Source: a virus. From it: a stretch of 20,963 nucleotides of DNA. Positions within the stretch are counted from its first letter, which is position 1, and each line of letters begins with the position of its first letter. Shown piece after piece: positions 1 to 8,211 of this stretch. The position numbers were made by a program, and so were the translations under genes. The stretch is from IMG/VR virus record IMGVR_UViG_3300030107_001143, positions 1-20,963 of that record. The stretch is one strand, 5' to 3'. A model generated the notes under the pieces. It was given only the letters and a program-made list of their open reading frames with translations, was not told where the DNA came from and did no database searches.

Positions 1-2479
1 CGACAATAAACCCAGGAATACGTTTTAATTTATTCTTTGCTTTTGTCCATTTAGAATCAAATTTACCTAAAAGATAATCTTTATAGACATCTTCAAGTTC
101 TTCGCTACTAAACTCTGTTTTAATCCCAAATGCGTCATCACCACCGTATATTTGATCTCCAGAATTAGCGTCATACATTACAAGTGTGTCATTAATAAAA
201 TCAAAAGTAATATCTTCAGCGTTTAATTTCATACCATCGTAAGGGCCAAGAAGCATGTCTTTTTTAAAAGCCCCACCAAGAGGGTCTGTAAAATCCCATT
301 TTCTATCTTCAACTATAGATTTCCATTTTTCTTCGTACTCATCAGCAATAATAGCGAACACATGTGTTTGAATTTCATCGTTACCTTCAAATACTGGAAT
401 TCGTGGAACGAAATTTTTGTTGTAGTATGACCGTGTTGTTCTCATCTCCTTCATAGCCATTCTAAGAGAAGTATCTAATGAATACCCTAGACTTTGTAAT
501 TCATTAACTTTTGGAGCAATGTCTTGATAAAAATGAAATTTACGAATGTCTTTATACTCAGGAGGCAACGATTCAAAATCCGCAGCAGGATCAGAACTAT
601 CCCCAAATAGCCCAAAAAATCTCCACCAATCAGGACTCATGTGTTCTTCAAACGCTTTATCATAGGCTTTTCTATCAGTTTTTCCTATAGTAATTACAGG
701 AGTTCTTGCTTTTTCTGCGGCTGTTACTACATTGTTTTTATTAACATTTAAGTTTGAAGTCATAGAATCAAAGAATTGTTTTTGGTTTGCGTCAGTAGTG
801 AGTAAATCAAGCCCCACTCCATCATTACTATTTTTATATAGTTCATATAGTTGCAAAGCTCTTAAACCAGAATCAGATAAATTATCAGGATCTAATTTAG
901 AAAATCTAAGTTCTCTATACCCTTTCTCAAAATCTTTTATGTGTAATTGATTTTTAAGATTTGATACTAAAGAGTATTTATAAAGTTCTTCATCTTGTAT
1001 ATAGCTTACAGCTTTTTCAGTAGATTCTTTTTGATCATACCCTTCATCGCTAAATTTAGCAACGACAGAGTTAAATCTATCCCCAGTATAAAGAGAGCTG
1101 TCGTTTCTTATTTCATCCATTTTTATATCAATAAATAATCTTTTAAATTCGTAATCAGAAAGATTAGTTTTAACATTTCTTCGTTTTAAAGTTAATTTAA
1201 ATTCGTTAAAATCAGGAGGAAATCCTTCTTTAGAAGCGCTAAAACTTGCAGCAACTAAACTATCTGTTAATTGTTTTTCTATAATAGCTTCATTTTTTTC
1301 TTTTAAAGTGCCATCTAAAACTTGAATTAATCTTTTTGCTTCTTTAGGCGTGTACAACCCTCTCTTTTCTAAATCCAGTATTTTCTGAGCCATATCTGGA
1401 GTTGCTAAATTAGGATCTGCTATTTGAGACTCAAAAAGTCCAAGTTGTACATACCGTTCGTTAAAATCTATAGAAGCTGATTGTGCTAATAATTCTTCGT
1501 CTTTTTCTCGTAAAGTGTTTTTAACATAATCTTTGTCAATTAATTTTCCAGTTCCTGTTTTAAGTTGATTTAAAATATCGTATGCCCATTCTTTTCCTTT
1601 ATTATTAGAGGCTTCATCAATAATCACATCTACAAATTTATTTTCAAGATTAAGACCAGGAAAATTATCATGCTCATAATCTAATTTTTCTTGTAATTTA
1701 GATATAAATTCAGCTTTTTGTTGACCTTTTAAAAGAGATTTTATTTCAAATGGGTCATCTCCCATCATATTCACTGTTTCAGGTAATAATATCGTAGCGT
1801 CAGGTGTTTCATCTATTTCTGTAATTTTATTATTGTAATCAAATATAATACCACCAACAGCATTTTCATAATTGTTTTTAATTCTATCTTCTTTACCCTC
1901 TTGTACTCGTCTTCCATGTAAAAGGTTATTTCGACTTATATTAGTTTTAATTATTTTATTAAATGCTTTCTTATAATAAGGAGAATTTTCTCCTTGGTCT
2001 TCGAAAAATTTATTACGCTTATCTACAATATAGTCGTTGTAACCGTTGGGGTCTGAACCTATATTATTAGGGCCGCCTCCAGTTTCATAAGATTGTTTTA
2101 GTTCATTTTCTATTTCAGCAGAAAATATAGCAGCATCATTTTCCGCTTCTATTTCTAAAGCCCCAACAGCAAACCAAGGATTTACAGATCTAGCATCTAT
2201 ACTAAAATCATTATCTTTTATAGCTTGTCTAAATTTCTTTTTACTATTCCTTCTCCACTCTTTTCCTTTTTCAATTTCTTCTAAACTTTCTTGTTTAAAT
2301 TTGCCTTGATAAAACGTAGACAATGATTTAGATAATGGCCCTAATGCGTCTGCTATATCAGCTAACTCTTTAGTTCTAGGATCAGTAATAGTATTAAAGG
2401 TTGTAGCAGATGCTCCTACTTGCCTACCAGGAGTAATTCCCTTTTGCTTTAAATCTGATGGAGTTATTCTTTTAGCCAT
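1..2479 (-). CDS. Internal virion protein, T7 gp15-like (3' end cut by window edge)
   Basis: An open frame starts at an ATG at 2479 and reads without a stop to base 1, giving about 826 visible residues. An AGGA ribosome site lies about 7 bases upstream of the ATG. The protein begins MAKRITPSDLKQKG and is long, hydrophilic, lysine- and glutamate-rich and probably mostly helical, with no signal peptide or clear membrane segment. I assign it to the gp15 role by position (directly after gp14-like, gp13-like and tail tubular genes in T7 order), size and composition, not by a motif. In T7, gp15 forms part of the internal core that is ejected and builds the DNA channel across the cell envelope. T7 gp15 is about 747 residues, so this protein is already longer although incomplete; a larger core protein or a gp15/gp16-type fusion is possible. 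Gene presence is very secure, the exact role moderately so. Confidence 0.8.
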   Translation of the reverse strand, partial: MAKRITPSDLKQKGITPGRQVGASATTFNTITDPRTKELADIADALGPLSKSLSTFYQGKFKQESLEEIEKGKEWRRNSKKKFRQAIKDNDFSIDARSVNPWFAVGALEIEAENDAAIFSAEIENELKQSYETGGGPNNIGSDPNGYNDYIVDKRNKFFEDQGENSPYYKKAFNKIIKTNISRNNLLHGRRVQEGKEDRIKNNYENAVGGIIFDYNNKITEIDETPDATILLPETVNMMGDDPFEIKSLLKGQQKAEFISKLQEKLDYEHDNFPGLNLENKFVDVIIDEASNNKGKEWAYDILNQLKTGTGKLIDKDYVKNTLREKDEELLAQSASIDFNERYVQLGLFESQIADPNLATPDMAQKILDLEKRGLYTPKEAKRLIQVLDGTLKEKNEAIIEKQLTDSLVAASFSASKEGFPPDFNEFKLTLKRRNVKTNLSDYEFKRLFIDIKMDEIRNDSSLYTGDRFNSVVAKFSDEGYDQKESTEKAVSYIQDEELYKYSLVSNLKNQLHIKDFEKGYRELRFSKLDPDNLSDSGLRALQLYELYKNSNDGVGLDLLTTDANQKQFFDSMTSNLNVNKNNVVTAAEKARTPVITIGKTDRKAYDKAFEEHMSPDWWRFFGLFGDSSDPAADFESLPPEYKDIRKFHFYQDIAPKVNELQSLGYSLDTSLRMAMKEMRTTRSYYNKNFVPRIPVFEGNDEIQTHVFAIIADEYEEKWKSIVEDRKWDFTDPLGGAFKKDMLLGPYDGMKLNAEDITFDFINDTLVMYDANSGDQIYGGDDAFGIKTEFSSEELEDVYKDYLLGKFDSKWTKAKNKLKRIPGFIV

Positions 2480-2500
2480 TTTAAATCCTTATACTTGGGG

Positions 2501-3130
2501 TTATTCATTTCCAAAGAATATATTTGTTTGATTAGAAATATTTCGAGTTTCTATAGCTCCTGAATTTTGATACGCATTTAAAGCTCCTGTTCCTATTTGT
2601 AAAGCTGTTGCTAAAAACGAAGGAGGGGCTATAACTTTTGATCTTAAATTTTCTATTCTATCTCGTGTTCCAATAGAAACTTCATGGAATTGGTCTTCTA
2701 AGTTATCTGAGAAAATATCAAAGTTTCGTTCTGAATTAGTTTGAAACTCTAACTCTTGACGTTCAAAATCATCCAGTAATTGATTAAAAGATTGCCCAGT
2801 AATCCCAGATTCCATAGCACTTGTAGATAAAGTTGATTGTTTTATTTTACGTTCACGAGATACATTCTGTATTTCTTCAGCCATTTTTTCAAACTCTTGA
2901 GCTTGTTGTTTACGGCCATACCCAAACTGTCTTTGCGCGGCGGAAGTAGCACTGGCACTACTAGCTGCATACGCTCGTCTAGAAGCTCTTGCTTGCCTAC
3001 GCCCTGCCGTGTATGAAGCAGCTCCTTGAGCTATTGAAAGCCCCATCCCGACATTAGCGGCCATAGCGGCGGCTGCTGATCCTGTAGCAAACATAGATGT
3101 CCCTACTGCTGCTGCTGTAAATAAACACAT
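2501..3130 (-). CDS. Internal virion protein B, T7 gp14-like
   Basis: This 209-residue protein starts MCLFTAAAVG, has an Ala/Gly/Ser-rich N-terminal half with hydrophobic stretches (about residues 1-40), then a Gln/Arg-rich helical middle (about 45-115) and a mostly polar C-terminus. This is the usual composition of gp14-type internal virion proteins of T7-like phages (T7 gp14 is 196 residues). In T7, gp14 is ejected first and forms the outer-membrane part of the DNA channel. Its ATG overlaps the stop of the gp13-like gene by one base (TAATG), indicating translational coupling. It is followed after 21 bases by the gp15-like gene, exactly the T7 order. Confidence 0.82.
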   Translation of the reverse strand: MCLFTAAAVGTSMFATGSAAAAMAANVGMGLSIAQGAASYTAGRRQARASRRAYAASSASATSAAQRQFGYGRKQQAQEFEKMAEEIQNVSRERKIKQSTLSTSAMESGITGQSFNQLLDDFERQELEFQTNSERNFDIFSDNLEDQFHEVSIGTRDRIENLRSKVIAPPSFLATALQIGTGALNAYQNSGAIETRNISNQTNIFFGNE

Positions 3131-3588
3131 TATTTTATCCTCGCAAATTCATAAAAATTTTCACCGTTTACACCATGTTTGGGTACTTCTCGAAGAAACG
3201 TAAATCCAAGCCATTTTAACCACCTTATGTGTAATGTATTATCTACATGCACATAATTAAAAGTCATATCGTATGATTTTGAAATAATATTTAAATACTT
3301 TTTACTTTCTTTAAGAAACCTAACACGATGTTTGAAAATATCATCAGTACCAAGTAACCATATACTTGCAATATTTAAAGAATCTGGTAACTCACAGCAC
3401 CCGAACATAGCATGGGGGGTGTTGTGTTCATCTACTACTGTGTAACAAATACTAGAATGAACATAACCTAGAAACAAAGCATTAAAAGGATTAAGCCCAT
3501 TAGCTTTTACTTCAATTTTGTCAGCTTCTCGCATCCTTGGAGCAATTAAATGACAATCAGGAACAATTGAAAGTCTTGCTGTAATCAT
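3130..3588 (-). CDS. T7 gp13-like virion assembly protein (GNAT-like fold)
   Basis: This 152-residue protein resembles the phage Gp13 family (DUF2833), which has a GNAT acetyltransferase-like fold. Typical stretches are WLLGTDDIFKHR near residues 77-88, followed by RFLKESKKYL, and then NTLHIRWLKWLGFTFL near residues 117-132; the last is the 'N-x-x-H...L-x-x-x-GF' pattern common at the end of GNAT domains. In T7, gp13 is needed for proper core assembly and may be absent from the mature particle. Enzyme activity is unproven for the family. Its ATG overlaps the tail tubular B stop (ATGA, four bases) and its stop overlaps the gp14-like start, so the three genes are probably translated in series. 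Confidence 0.82.
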   Translation of the reverse strand: MITARLSIVPDCHLIAPRMREADKIEVKANGLNPFNALFLGYVHSSICYTVVDEHNTPHAMFGCCELPDSLNIASIWLLGTDDIFKHRVRFLKESKKYLNIISKSYDMTFNYVHVDNTLHIRWLKWLGFTFLREVPKHGVNGENFYEFARIK

Positions 3589-6071
3589 GCCCTCATTCTT
3601 CGTGTCCTGGGGTTGTATGAAAGCTCAAACTCTGCCGCCATTAGTTTACAAGGTAATGGAGAATCATTGGTAACAACAATACTTGTTTTATCTGCTTTCG
3701 AGAAAACTGGAAATCTAAATTCACCAGATTCAAAAGGAACATTTCCAAGTAAATTTATAGCTGATCCTAAAATACGTCCTGTAAAGGTGTGAGTATTTGC
3801 GTCTCTTTGATCGTTTGTAATAGTGACAGAAAATCCTCCACTATCAGCAAACACAATAGTTCCGTATCGAACTTGTAATCTACCTTTAGGAGCAATAGCA
3901 CTCCCGCCAGCTCTTGTAGCTTCTTTTAAAGTCACATCACTAAATTCATACGTCATTGTGTAGGCTTCCCCCGCAAAAAATGCTAAGTTAGCTAGGGATT
4001 TAGCCGCCGTTACCGTAGTAGTTCCATTTGTGGTAGCGGTTATTCTTTCACCAGTTGTAGTAATAATCTCAATCGACCTACCTGAAACAGGGACGTAAGG
4101 AAGAGTAAAGGTAGTACCTCTCCCACCATCAGCCGCATAACTTACTCGTCTATCAAGTCTTGTGTAATAATCAGATCCAGTGTCTACAGCTCCAGGTTCA
4201 AAGTTTAATTTCTCTATAAAGTAATCTGATCCTCTTTTTATTACTAGAAACAATGTAGATTGAATAAACTCTGCTGCCATTATGGTAGATGAAGTCCCAA
4301 ATTCAAATCTATGCCAAGAATTTTGTAGCCTTTGAGCGTCTTGTGAGTGGTAATTATATACATATATTGAATCTGTTTTTCCAGAGGCGAGAGCTACCAT
4401 TACTTTTTCTTGAGAAGCAGTGGCTAGTTTTGTGATATTTCCAGATATATATTGAGGAACACTCGCAGTTATATCTTGAGAAGCAAAGGTTTCCCCATCA
4501 CCACTAGGAAAATATTCTTGTACGCCTGAATATGATCCTCTTTTATACGCATAATAAATTGATCTAGCAACAGGTATAGGAGTTACAGTAGATAAATTTG
4601 AATAGTCTGTAGTTGGAGTAATACTTACTGTTTTTGTAGTCAATATAGGATCACCAATAAGAGAGAATTGACTGTGATCTGAGAATAGAATTAATCTATC
4701 AACAAAGGGAACAGCACTGTGCATTAAAGCAACTTTGTTGTGAGCCGCTTGAACATCAATAGGTTGAGAATCTAATATATCTAAGACAGTAGATCTAAAG
4801 AAATTAAAGAACGCTCCTGCTCTTGAAAAGACAATACTTTCTCCAGCTAAAATCCCAAGTCTATTTTTAAATAGAAATATATCAGTAATTTTTTGATCGA
4901 CAAAAGTAGGAAAAGGGTTTGTAGTATCGTCCCCTACTTCTCTATACCTCCAGTAAAATTCGGAAGAAGAGTCACTTGCTTTTCTCAATTCAAATACAGG
5001 TGTACTTCCTGACCAAGTTCTAATAAGAACATGCGGCATAGTAGCTTCATTCCATTTGTACTTGTTTCCTGGCTTATCTCTTTCTATCCATACACCATTT
5101 CCGTCACCAGAGTTAGAAGCCTTAAATTCAACATAATAATCATCTAGAGCTTCTTCGGGGTTACCTTTAACTAATACGGTGTAACCATGTCTAGCTTCTA
5201 CAGGTAATTCAGAGAAAGATTGAACTTCATCTTTAATAAGCAGCATGTCTCTACCGCCGTTAGAATCATTGACGGTAATAGTAAAAGATGCTGAACCAGT
5301 GTATTTAACATATACAGAAGATCCTATTTGAACCGCAGTAAGATCGCCATCAGCATCTAATCGTTCTGCTAATTCTTTAGCAATGTAGTTTGTAGCTGCT
5401 GATTCTGATTCAGTTGTCCCAAAATCCCCTCCATCAAAATCTCCATCACTACCAGTATCGGCTTCAGCAGGAGCAGAAGAAACTAAGCCGTCAGGTGTCT
5501 CGTAAACAAATGTTGTATTACTTGTCCCATCATGAAAATTAACTTCATACTTAGCTCCAAACTTTCCTTGTTTTACAAATATAATAGCTTGATCAGCATC
5601 TAAGTTTCCGTTAGGAGGATTAGCTCTAAGACTTGAATTATCACGTTCTACTGTTTTTGAAGTGTTTACTAAAAAGGTAACATCAGCAATAGTAACGGCT
5701 TTAAAATTTGAAGCGGGTTCGGTACTTGTTATATAACTTGAATCAGCGTTTGTGGTTGTAACAGGTCTTTCTACACCATTCTCAATATCATAAATCCAAG
5801 GTTTCGCGTTTTGATCTAAAAAGAAAATATATCTTTCCGTAGAATCTCTATCAATAAAATGAGTAAAGATTTTACTACCTGGAGTAAATGGAGAAGAAAA
5901 CCCAGACACATCAATTTTATCTTGGTGTTCTGTAGGCATTCTTTTAGTCAAGCCTTCAACAATACTAGGGTACGCATTGATTTGATCTTCACACTGCGTA
6001 TCCGAACGTATAGCATCAGGTTGTTGAGATACCCCATTAAGAAGGTTTGGTATATTTTTTGATACTAACAT
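3585..6071 (-). CDS. Tail tubular protein B, T7 gp12-like
   Basis: This 828-residue protein begins MLVSKNIPNLLNGVSQQP, the highly typical N-terminus of T7 gp12 (nozzle) homologues; NGVSQQPD and the following INAYPSIVEGLTKR are diagnostic. T7 gp12 is 794 residues. It forms the hexameric tail nozzle below the gp11 gatekeeper ring. The middle and C-terminal parts are beta-rich and Thr/Ser/Gly-rich, as expected for the propeller and OB-type domains of the nozzle. The start overlaps the gp11-like stop by one base (TAATG) and the stop overlaps the gp13-like start by four. Confidence 0.95.
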   Translation of the reverse strand: MLVSKNIPNLLNGVSQQPDAIRSDTQCEDQINAYPSIVEGLTKRMPTEHQDKIDVSGFSSPFTPGSKIFTHFIDRDSTERYIFFLDQNAKPWIYDIENGVERPVTTTNADSSYITSTEPASNFKAVTIADVTFLVNTSKTVERDNSSLRANPPNGNLDADQAIIFVKQGKFGAKYEVNFHDGTSNTTFVYETPDGLVSSAPAEADTGSDGDFDGGDFGTTESESAATNYIAKELAERLDADGDLTAVQIGSSVYVKYTGSASFTITVNDSNGGRDMLLIKDEVQSFSELPVEARHGYTVLVKGNPEEALDDYYVEFKASNSGDGNGVWIERDKPGNKYKWNEATMPHVLIRTWSGSTPVFELRKASDSSSEFYWRYREVGDDTTNPFPTFVDQKITDIFLFKNRLGILAGESIVFSRAGAFFNFFRSTVLDILDSQPIDVQAAHNKVALMHSAVPFVDRLILFSDHSQFSLIGDPILTTKTVSITPTTDYSNLSTVTPIPVARSIYYAYKRGSYSGVQEYFPSGDGETFASQDITASVPQYISGNITKLATASQEKVMVALASGKTDSIYVYNYHSQDAQRLQNSWHRFEFGTSSTIMAAEFIQSTLFLVIKRGSDYFIEKLNFEPGAVDTGSDYYTRLDRRVSYAADGGRGTTFTLPYVPVSGRSIEIITTTGERITATTNGTTTVTAAKSLANLAFFAGEAYTMTYEFSDVTLKEATRAGGSAIAPKGRLQVRYGTIVFADSGGFSVTITNDQRDANTHTFTGRILGSAINLLGNVPFESGEFRFPVFSKADKTSIVVTNDSPLPCKLMAAEFELSYNPRTRRMRA

Positions 6072-6682
6072 TAGCTGGTTATCCGTTTAACAACATCCCC
6101 ACGATCTATAACCCTATACACACTGTAATTATCAAATATTGAATAATCCGCAGTGTCCATCTCATATTCACGAAGGGCCATAAAAGCTGCTTGTTCATCT
6201 CTAAGACTAAACATGTGATGCTTTTCAGACCCTAACAATCTATCTTGATATATTCTTGCTGAACGAATCATGATATAGCGTCTAGCAGTCTCAGGTAAAT
6301 CAGTAAATTCCATTAAATAGACGACTGTTCCTTTTAAGGTTTCATCAAATAAATAAGTTCTATTTTTTCTATCGTATAATTTTTCGCCTCGAATAACTAA
6401 ATCTATATCTGATTTTTCATTTTCACCTTCTAAATCAACACGAACAGTATTTGTTGTGATGCTGATTTCTTTAGAGGTAGCATCTGGAATTAAAGGTACT
6501 TCTAAATCAGTGTTAAAGTGCCAACCTGCCGATTGAACTTCTCTACTTACTTCATTTAAAATATTCTTTGCCATACTAACATCGGCAGTTACATTTGTTG
6601 TGAGTGAATTCACAGGAGCTTCACCAATGTTAGATAGCATTATGTTGACGGCATCAAGTTCTGTTGTTCTAGATAAAGCCAT
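6071..6682 (-). CDS. Tail tubular protein A, T7 gp11-like
   Basis: I choose the ATG at 6682 (MALSRTTELDAVN), giving 203 residues, because a GGAG site sits 5 bases upstream of it. The frame could start 10 codons earlier at 6712, but that would place the start inside the hairpin of the terminator that follows the capsid gene. The N-terminus 'ELDAVNIMLSNIGEAPV' is the hallmark of gp11-type adaptor (gatekeeper) proteins, which form the ring between portal and nozzle. T7 gp11 is 196 residues. It is the first gene after the capsid terminator and is coupled to the gp12-like gene by a TAATG overlap. Confidence 0.93.
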   Translation of the reverse strand: MALSRTTELDAVNIMLSNIGEAPVNSLTTNVTADVSMAKNILNEVSREVQSAGWHFNTDLEVPLIPDATSKEISITTNTVRVDLEGENEKSDIDLVIRGEKLYDRKNRTYLFDETLKGTVVYLMEFTDLPETARRYIMIRSARIYQDRLLGSEKHHMFSLRDEQAAFMALREYEMDTADYSIFDNYSVYRVIDRGDVVKRITS

Positions 6683-6697
6683 GTAAACTCCTTTTTT

Positions 6698-6735
6698 AAA
6701 AATAGGGGACATCCCAATGTTTCAGAGATGCCCCC
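6698..6735 (-). terminator. Intrinsic terminator after the major capsid gene
   Basis: Read on the minus strand, GGGGGCATC (6735-6727) can pair with GATGTCCCC (6713-6705) through nine base pairs, one a G-U wobble. Two further inner pairs are possible, leaving a loop of about nine bases. TATTTTT (6704-6698) follows at once. Because the wobble is G-U only in the minus-strand RNA (A-C in the plus RNA), the structure favours leftward transcripts. The site matches T7 T-phi, which lies just behind gene 10 and lowers expression of genes 11 onward. The ribosome site of the gp11-like gene follows directly. Confidence 0.85.
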
Positions 6736-6766
6736 CGAAGAGCGATCAATTAAAGATCAATCAGCA

Positions 6767-7786
6767 CTAAGCAGACTTAATACCGATACATCCACGAGAT
6801 CGTAGCCAGTTATGGCCCATAGCATATTTAGCGACCATAAGTGTGCCTTGGTTTTGCACAAGATAATCGGATTCAATAGCTAGATCCATAAGTTTCACAG
6901 TACCTACTGAAGATTTGTGGAATACAACACCGTAGTAATTACGGAAGTCGAAACCTGAGTAACCTTCGTTAGCATCTGCGTTAGTAGCACCAGCATCATT
7001 ACCTGGGGAGTTATTAACAGCAGTGCTGCCAAGAACAGTATCAACAGTACCTGAAGCACCGTCATCTTCGTTAGCGGTTGGAATATGATTACTCATAAAA
7101 CATTGTACGCCACCGACAAGTAATGTTTGACCACCACCAGCTTGTAGACGACCACCTGCACCGTAATCACTGTTGAGTACAGCAGCAGAAGAGTTTGAGC
7201 CACCAGCTTGTGATAGAACGTGGTAGAAAGCGGCTGGAGTAAGTACAGCAAATCTATCGCCTTGAGGGAAATCTCTTTCATCAAGAGTTTGTGCGCCTTC
7301 AAGAATAGCGTCTGTAACATTACCAGCAGAAAGGCCAGCAGTAATAGTCTTGCCGCCAGATACGCCCACAGGGTCTGAAGTATCGAATGACCCAAGAAGG
7401 GCTGAACGAATAATTGCTTTGTCAGCGTGAGCTGCTAGGGCATATCCTAGTTGTTTTGAATAGGTGGATCGCAAATCCCAATGTGCCATAGCTTCTTCAA
7501 TATTAGCAATAAAGCAAGAAGCAATTAAAAGGTCATCAATTAAAATTTCTTTCTCAGCAGTCGTGATAGCAGCACCGTTGATATCAGCACCAGGAGTGTG
7601 ATAAGCAGCAGTAGCACCAGCAGTCATAGGAAAGGTTGCGCTTTTACCTGAAGTTATGGTTCTAACGGTATGAAGAGGCATCATTACGTTGCGCTCCTCG
7701 AACGCCGCTAAAACTTCCCCTCCGAAAACCTTTAAAAATAAGGCTTCAGCAGTTCCACCAGCACCTACAATTGTTTTTGCAGACAT
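6767..7786 (-). CDS. Major capsid protein, T7 gp10A-like
   Basis: This 339-residue protein begins MSAKTIVGAGGTAEALFLKVF and carries the usual gp10-type features: FGGEVLAAFEERNV near residues 21-34, the TSGKSATFPMTAGATAAYHTPG region near 46-67, and ILIDDLLIASCFIANIEEAMAHWD-type sequence near 80-105 in the HK97-fold E-loop and spine region. T7 gp10A is 345 residues. It is the shell subunit. Codon use is visibly less AT-rich than in most neighbours, consistent with high expression. An AAAAGGA site precedes the ATG. I see no slippery sequence near the 3' end, so no 10B-style frameshift product is predicted. It is flanked by a structured leader and an intrinsic terminator. Confidence 0.95.
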   Translation of the reverse strand: MSAKTIVGAGGTAEALFLKVFGGEVLAAFEERNVMMPLHTVRTITSGKSATFPMTAGATAAYHTPGADINGAAITTAEKEILIDDLLIASCFIANIEEAMAHWDLRSTYSKQLGYALAAHADKAIIRSALLGSFDTSDPVGVSGGKTITAGLSAGNVTDAILEGAQTLDERDFPQGDRFAVLTPAAFYHVLSQAGGSNSSAAVLNSDYGAGGRLQAGGGQTLLVGGVQCFMSNHIPTANEDDGASGTVDTVLGSTAVNNSPGNDAGATNADANEGYSGFDFRNYYGVVFHKSSVGTVKLMDLAIESDYLVQNQGTLMVAKYAMGHNWLRSRGCIGIKSA

Positions 7787-7892
7787 GGTTAAATTCCTTT
7801 TGGAAAATTAATTAAAATAATAAAGTCAATGTCTTTTAAGGATTCCAAATAACTGCCACAGTTATCCTTCGCAAAGGACTGTCTTAGTAAAC
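7787..7892 (-). promoter_or_regulatory. Capsid gene leader with two adjacent hairpins
   Basis: This 106-base gap between the lipoprotein gene and the capsid gene is one of the largest non-coding stretches in the window. On the minus strand it holds TCCTT-tgcg-AAGGA (7878-7865), directly abutting ATAACTG-tgg-CAGTTAT (7865-7849), a perfect 7-bp stem. An AT-rich stretch and the capsid ribosome site (AAAAGGA) follow. No U-tract follows the hairpins, so they look more like an RNA processing or stability element than a terminator. In T7 this is the place of the strong phi10 promoter. A late promoter is expected here, but I could not recognise its sequence. Confidence 0.5.
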
Positions 7893-8138
7893 TTATTCAC
7901 CGTCTTCGACATTTAATGATCCAGCATACCAACCTTCTGGTAAAAGAACTGGATTCTTTGATTTCACCCATTGGGTTCCATCATAGTGGTAGACATGGCC
8001 TTTAACGTCATCAGCCAGTCTGATTAAACCATCACTTTCGGGAACGAATACGATCCTGCTGCCTCCGCAACTTACGGCTAAAAGCATTACGAATACGCTT
8101 AGGCACACTAGGAGCATCTTTTGCAGTAGTTTCTTCAT
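7893..8138 (-). CDS. Small lipoprotein, possible outer-membrane spanin
   Basis: I choose the ATG at 8138, giving 81 residues, because it begins a classical lipoprotein signal: two lysines, a hydrophobic segment (about residues 8-22), then A-V-S-C with the modified cysteine at residue 24. The mature part would be about 58 residues and ends near 'LLPEGWYAGSL', a pattern I associate with small phage proteins of unknown function. The frame is open up to 8177, but the longer form would bury the signal. The first 107 bases overlap an out-of-frame 58-residue ORF, an arrangement seen for Rz1-type lipoproteins. Neighbours are a holin candidate upstream and the capsid gene downstream. A spanin role is inferred from context only. 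Confidence 0.65.
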   Translation of the reverse strand: MKKLLQKMLLVCLSVFVMLLAVSCGGSRIVFVPESDGLIRLADDVKGHVYHYDGTQWVKSKNPVLLPEGWYAGSLNVEDGE

Positions 8139-8208
8139 TCGCTTTATCCAATAGTGTTGGTAAAATTTTCTGTACAATTGAACTGATTAAACTGATTAAG
8201 AACGACAT
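8032..8208 (-). CDS. 58-residue protein overlapping the lipoprotein gene
   Basis: This short frame starts at ATG 8208 and ends at TGA 8034-8032. GAGGG lies 7 bases upstream, formed from the last codons of the holin candidate, whose stop is only 3 bases before this ATG. The product begins MSFLISLISSIVQKILPTLL, a hydrophobic or amphipathic N-terminal helix, followed by an acidic linker and a very basic C-terminus ending RRQQDRIRSRK. The final 107 bases are shared, in another frame, with the signal peptide of the lipoprotein. The good ribosome site, tight spacing and hydrophobic N-terminus support a real gene. Function is unknown; an inner-membrane partner of the lipoprotein is one possibility. 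Confidence 0.6.
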   Translation of the reverse strand: MSFLISLISSIVQKILPTLLDKANEETTAKDAPSVPKRIRNAFSRKLRRQQDRIRSRK

Positions 8209-8211
8209 ACA

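Noticed and set aside
732-950. Plus-strand 72-codon frame at the left end
   Set aside because: It lies opposite the continuous gp15-like minus-strand gene, has low-complexity Ser/Leu/Phe composition and no context for a plus-strand gene.
6744-6761. Two direct GATCAAT repeats behind the capsid gene
   Set aside because: Only two 7-base copies four bases apart in AT-rich DNA; likely chance, and too short to be iterons or an attachment site.
6767-6800. Possible 10A/10B frameshift at the capsid 3' end
   Set aside because: No slippery heptamer or extended second frame; an intrinsic terminator follows soon after the stop codon.
7093-7395. 100-codon frame inside the capsid gene
   Set aside because: It is a shifted frame of the strongly conserved capsid gene; its Leu-rich composition follows from the Ala/Gly-rich codons of the true frame.
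7800-7835. TTGACT-like host promoter or T7-like phage promoter before the capsid gene
   Set aside because: No TATAAT-like box at the right distance, and the element is not repeated elsewhere in the window, so a promoter cannot be supported from sequence alone.
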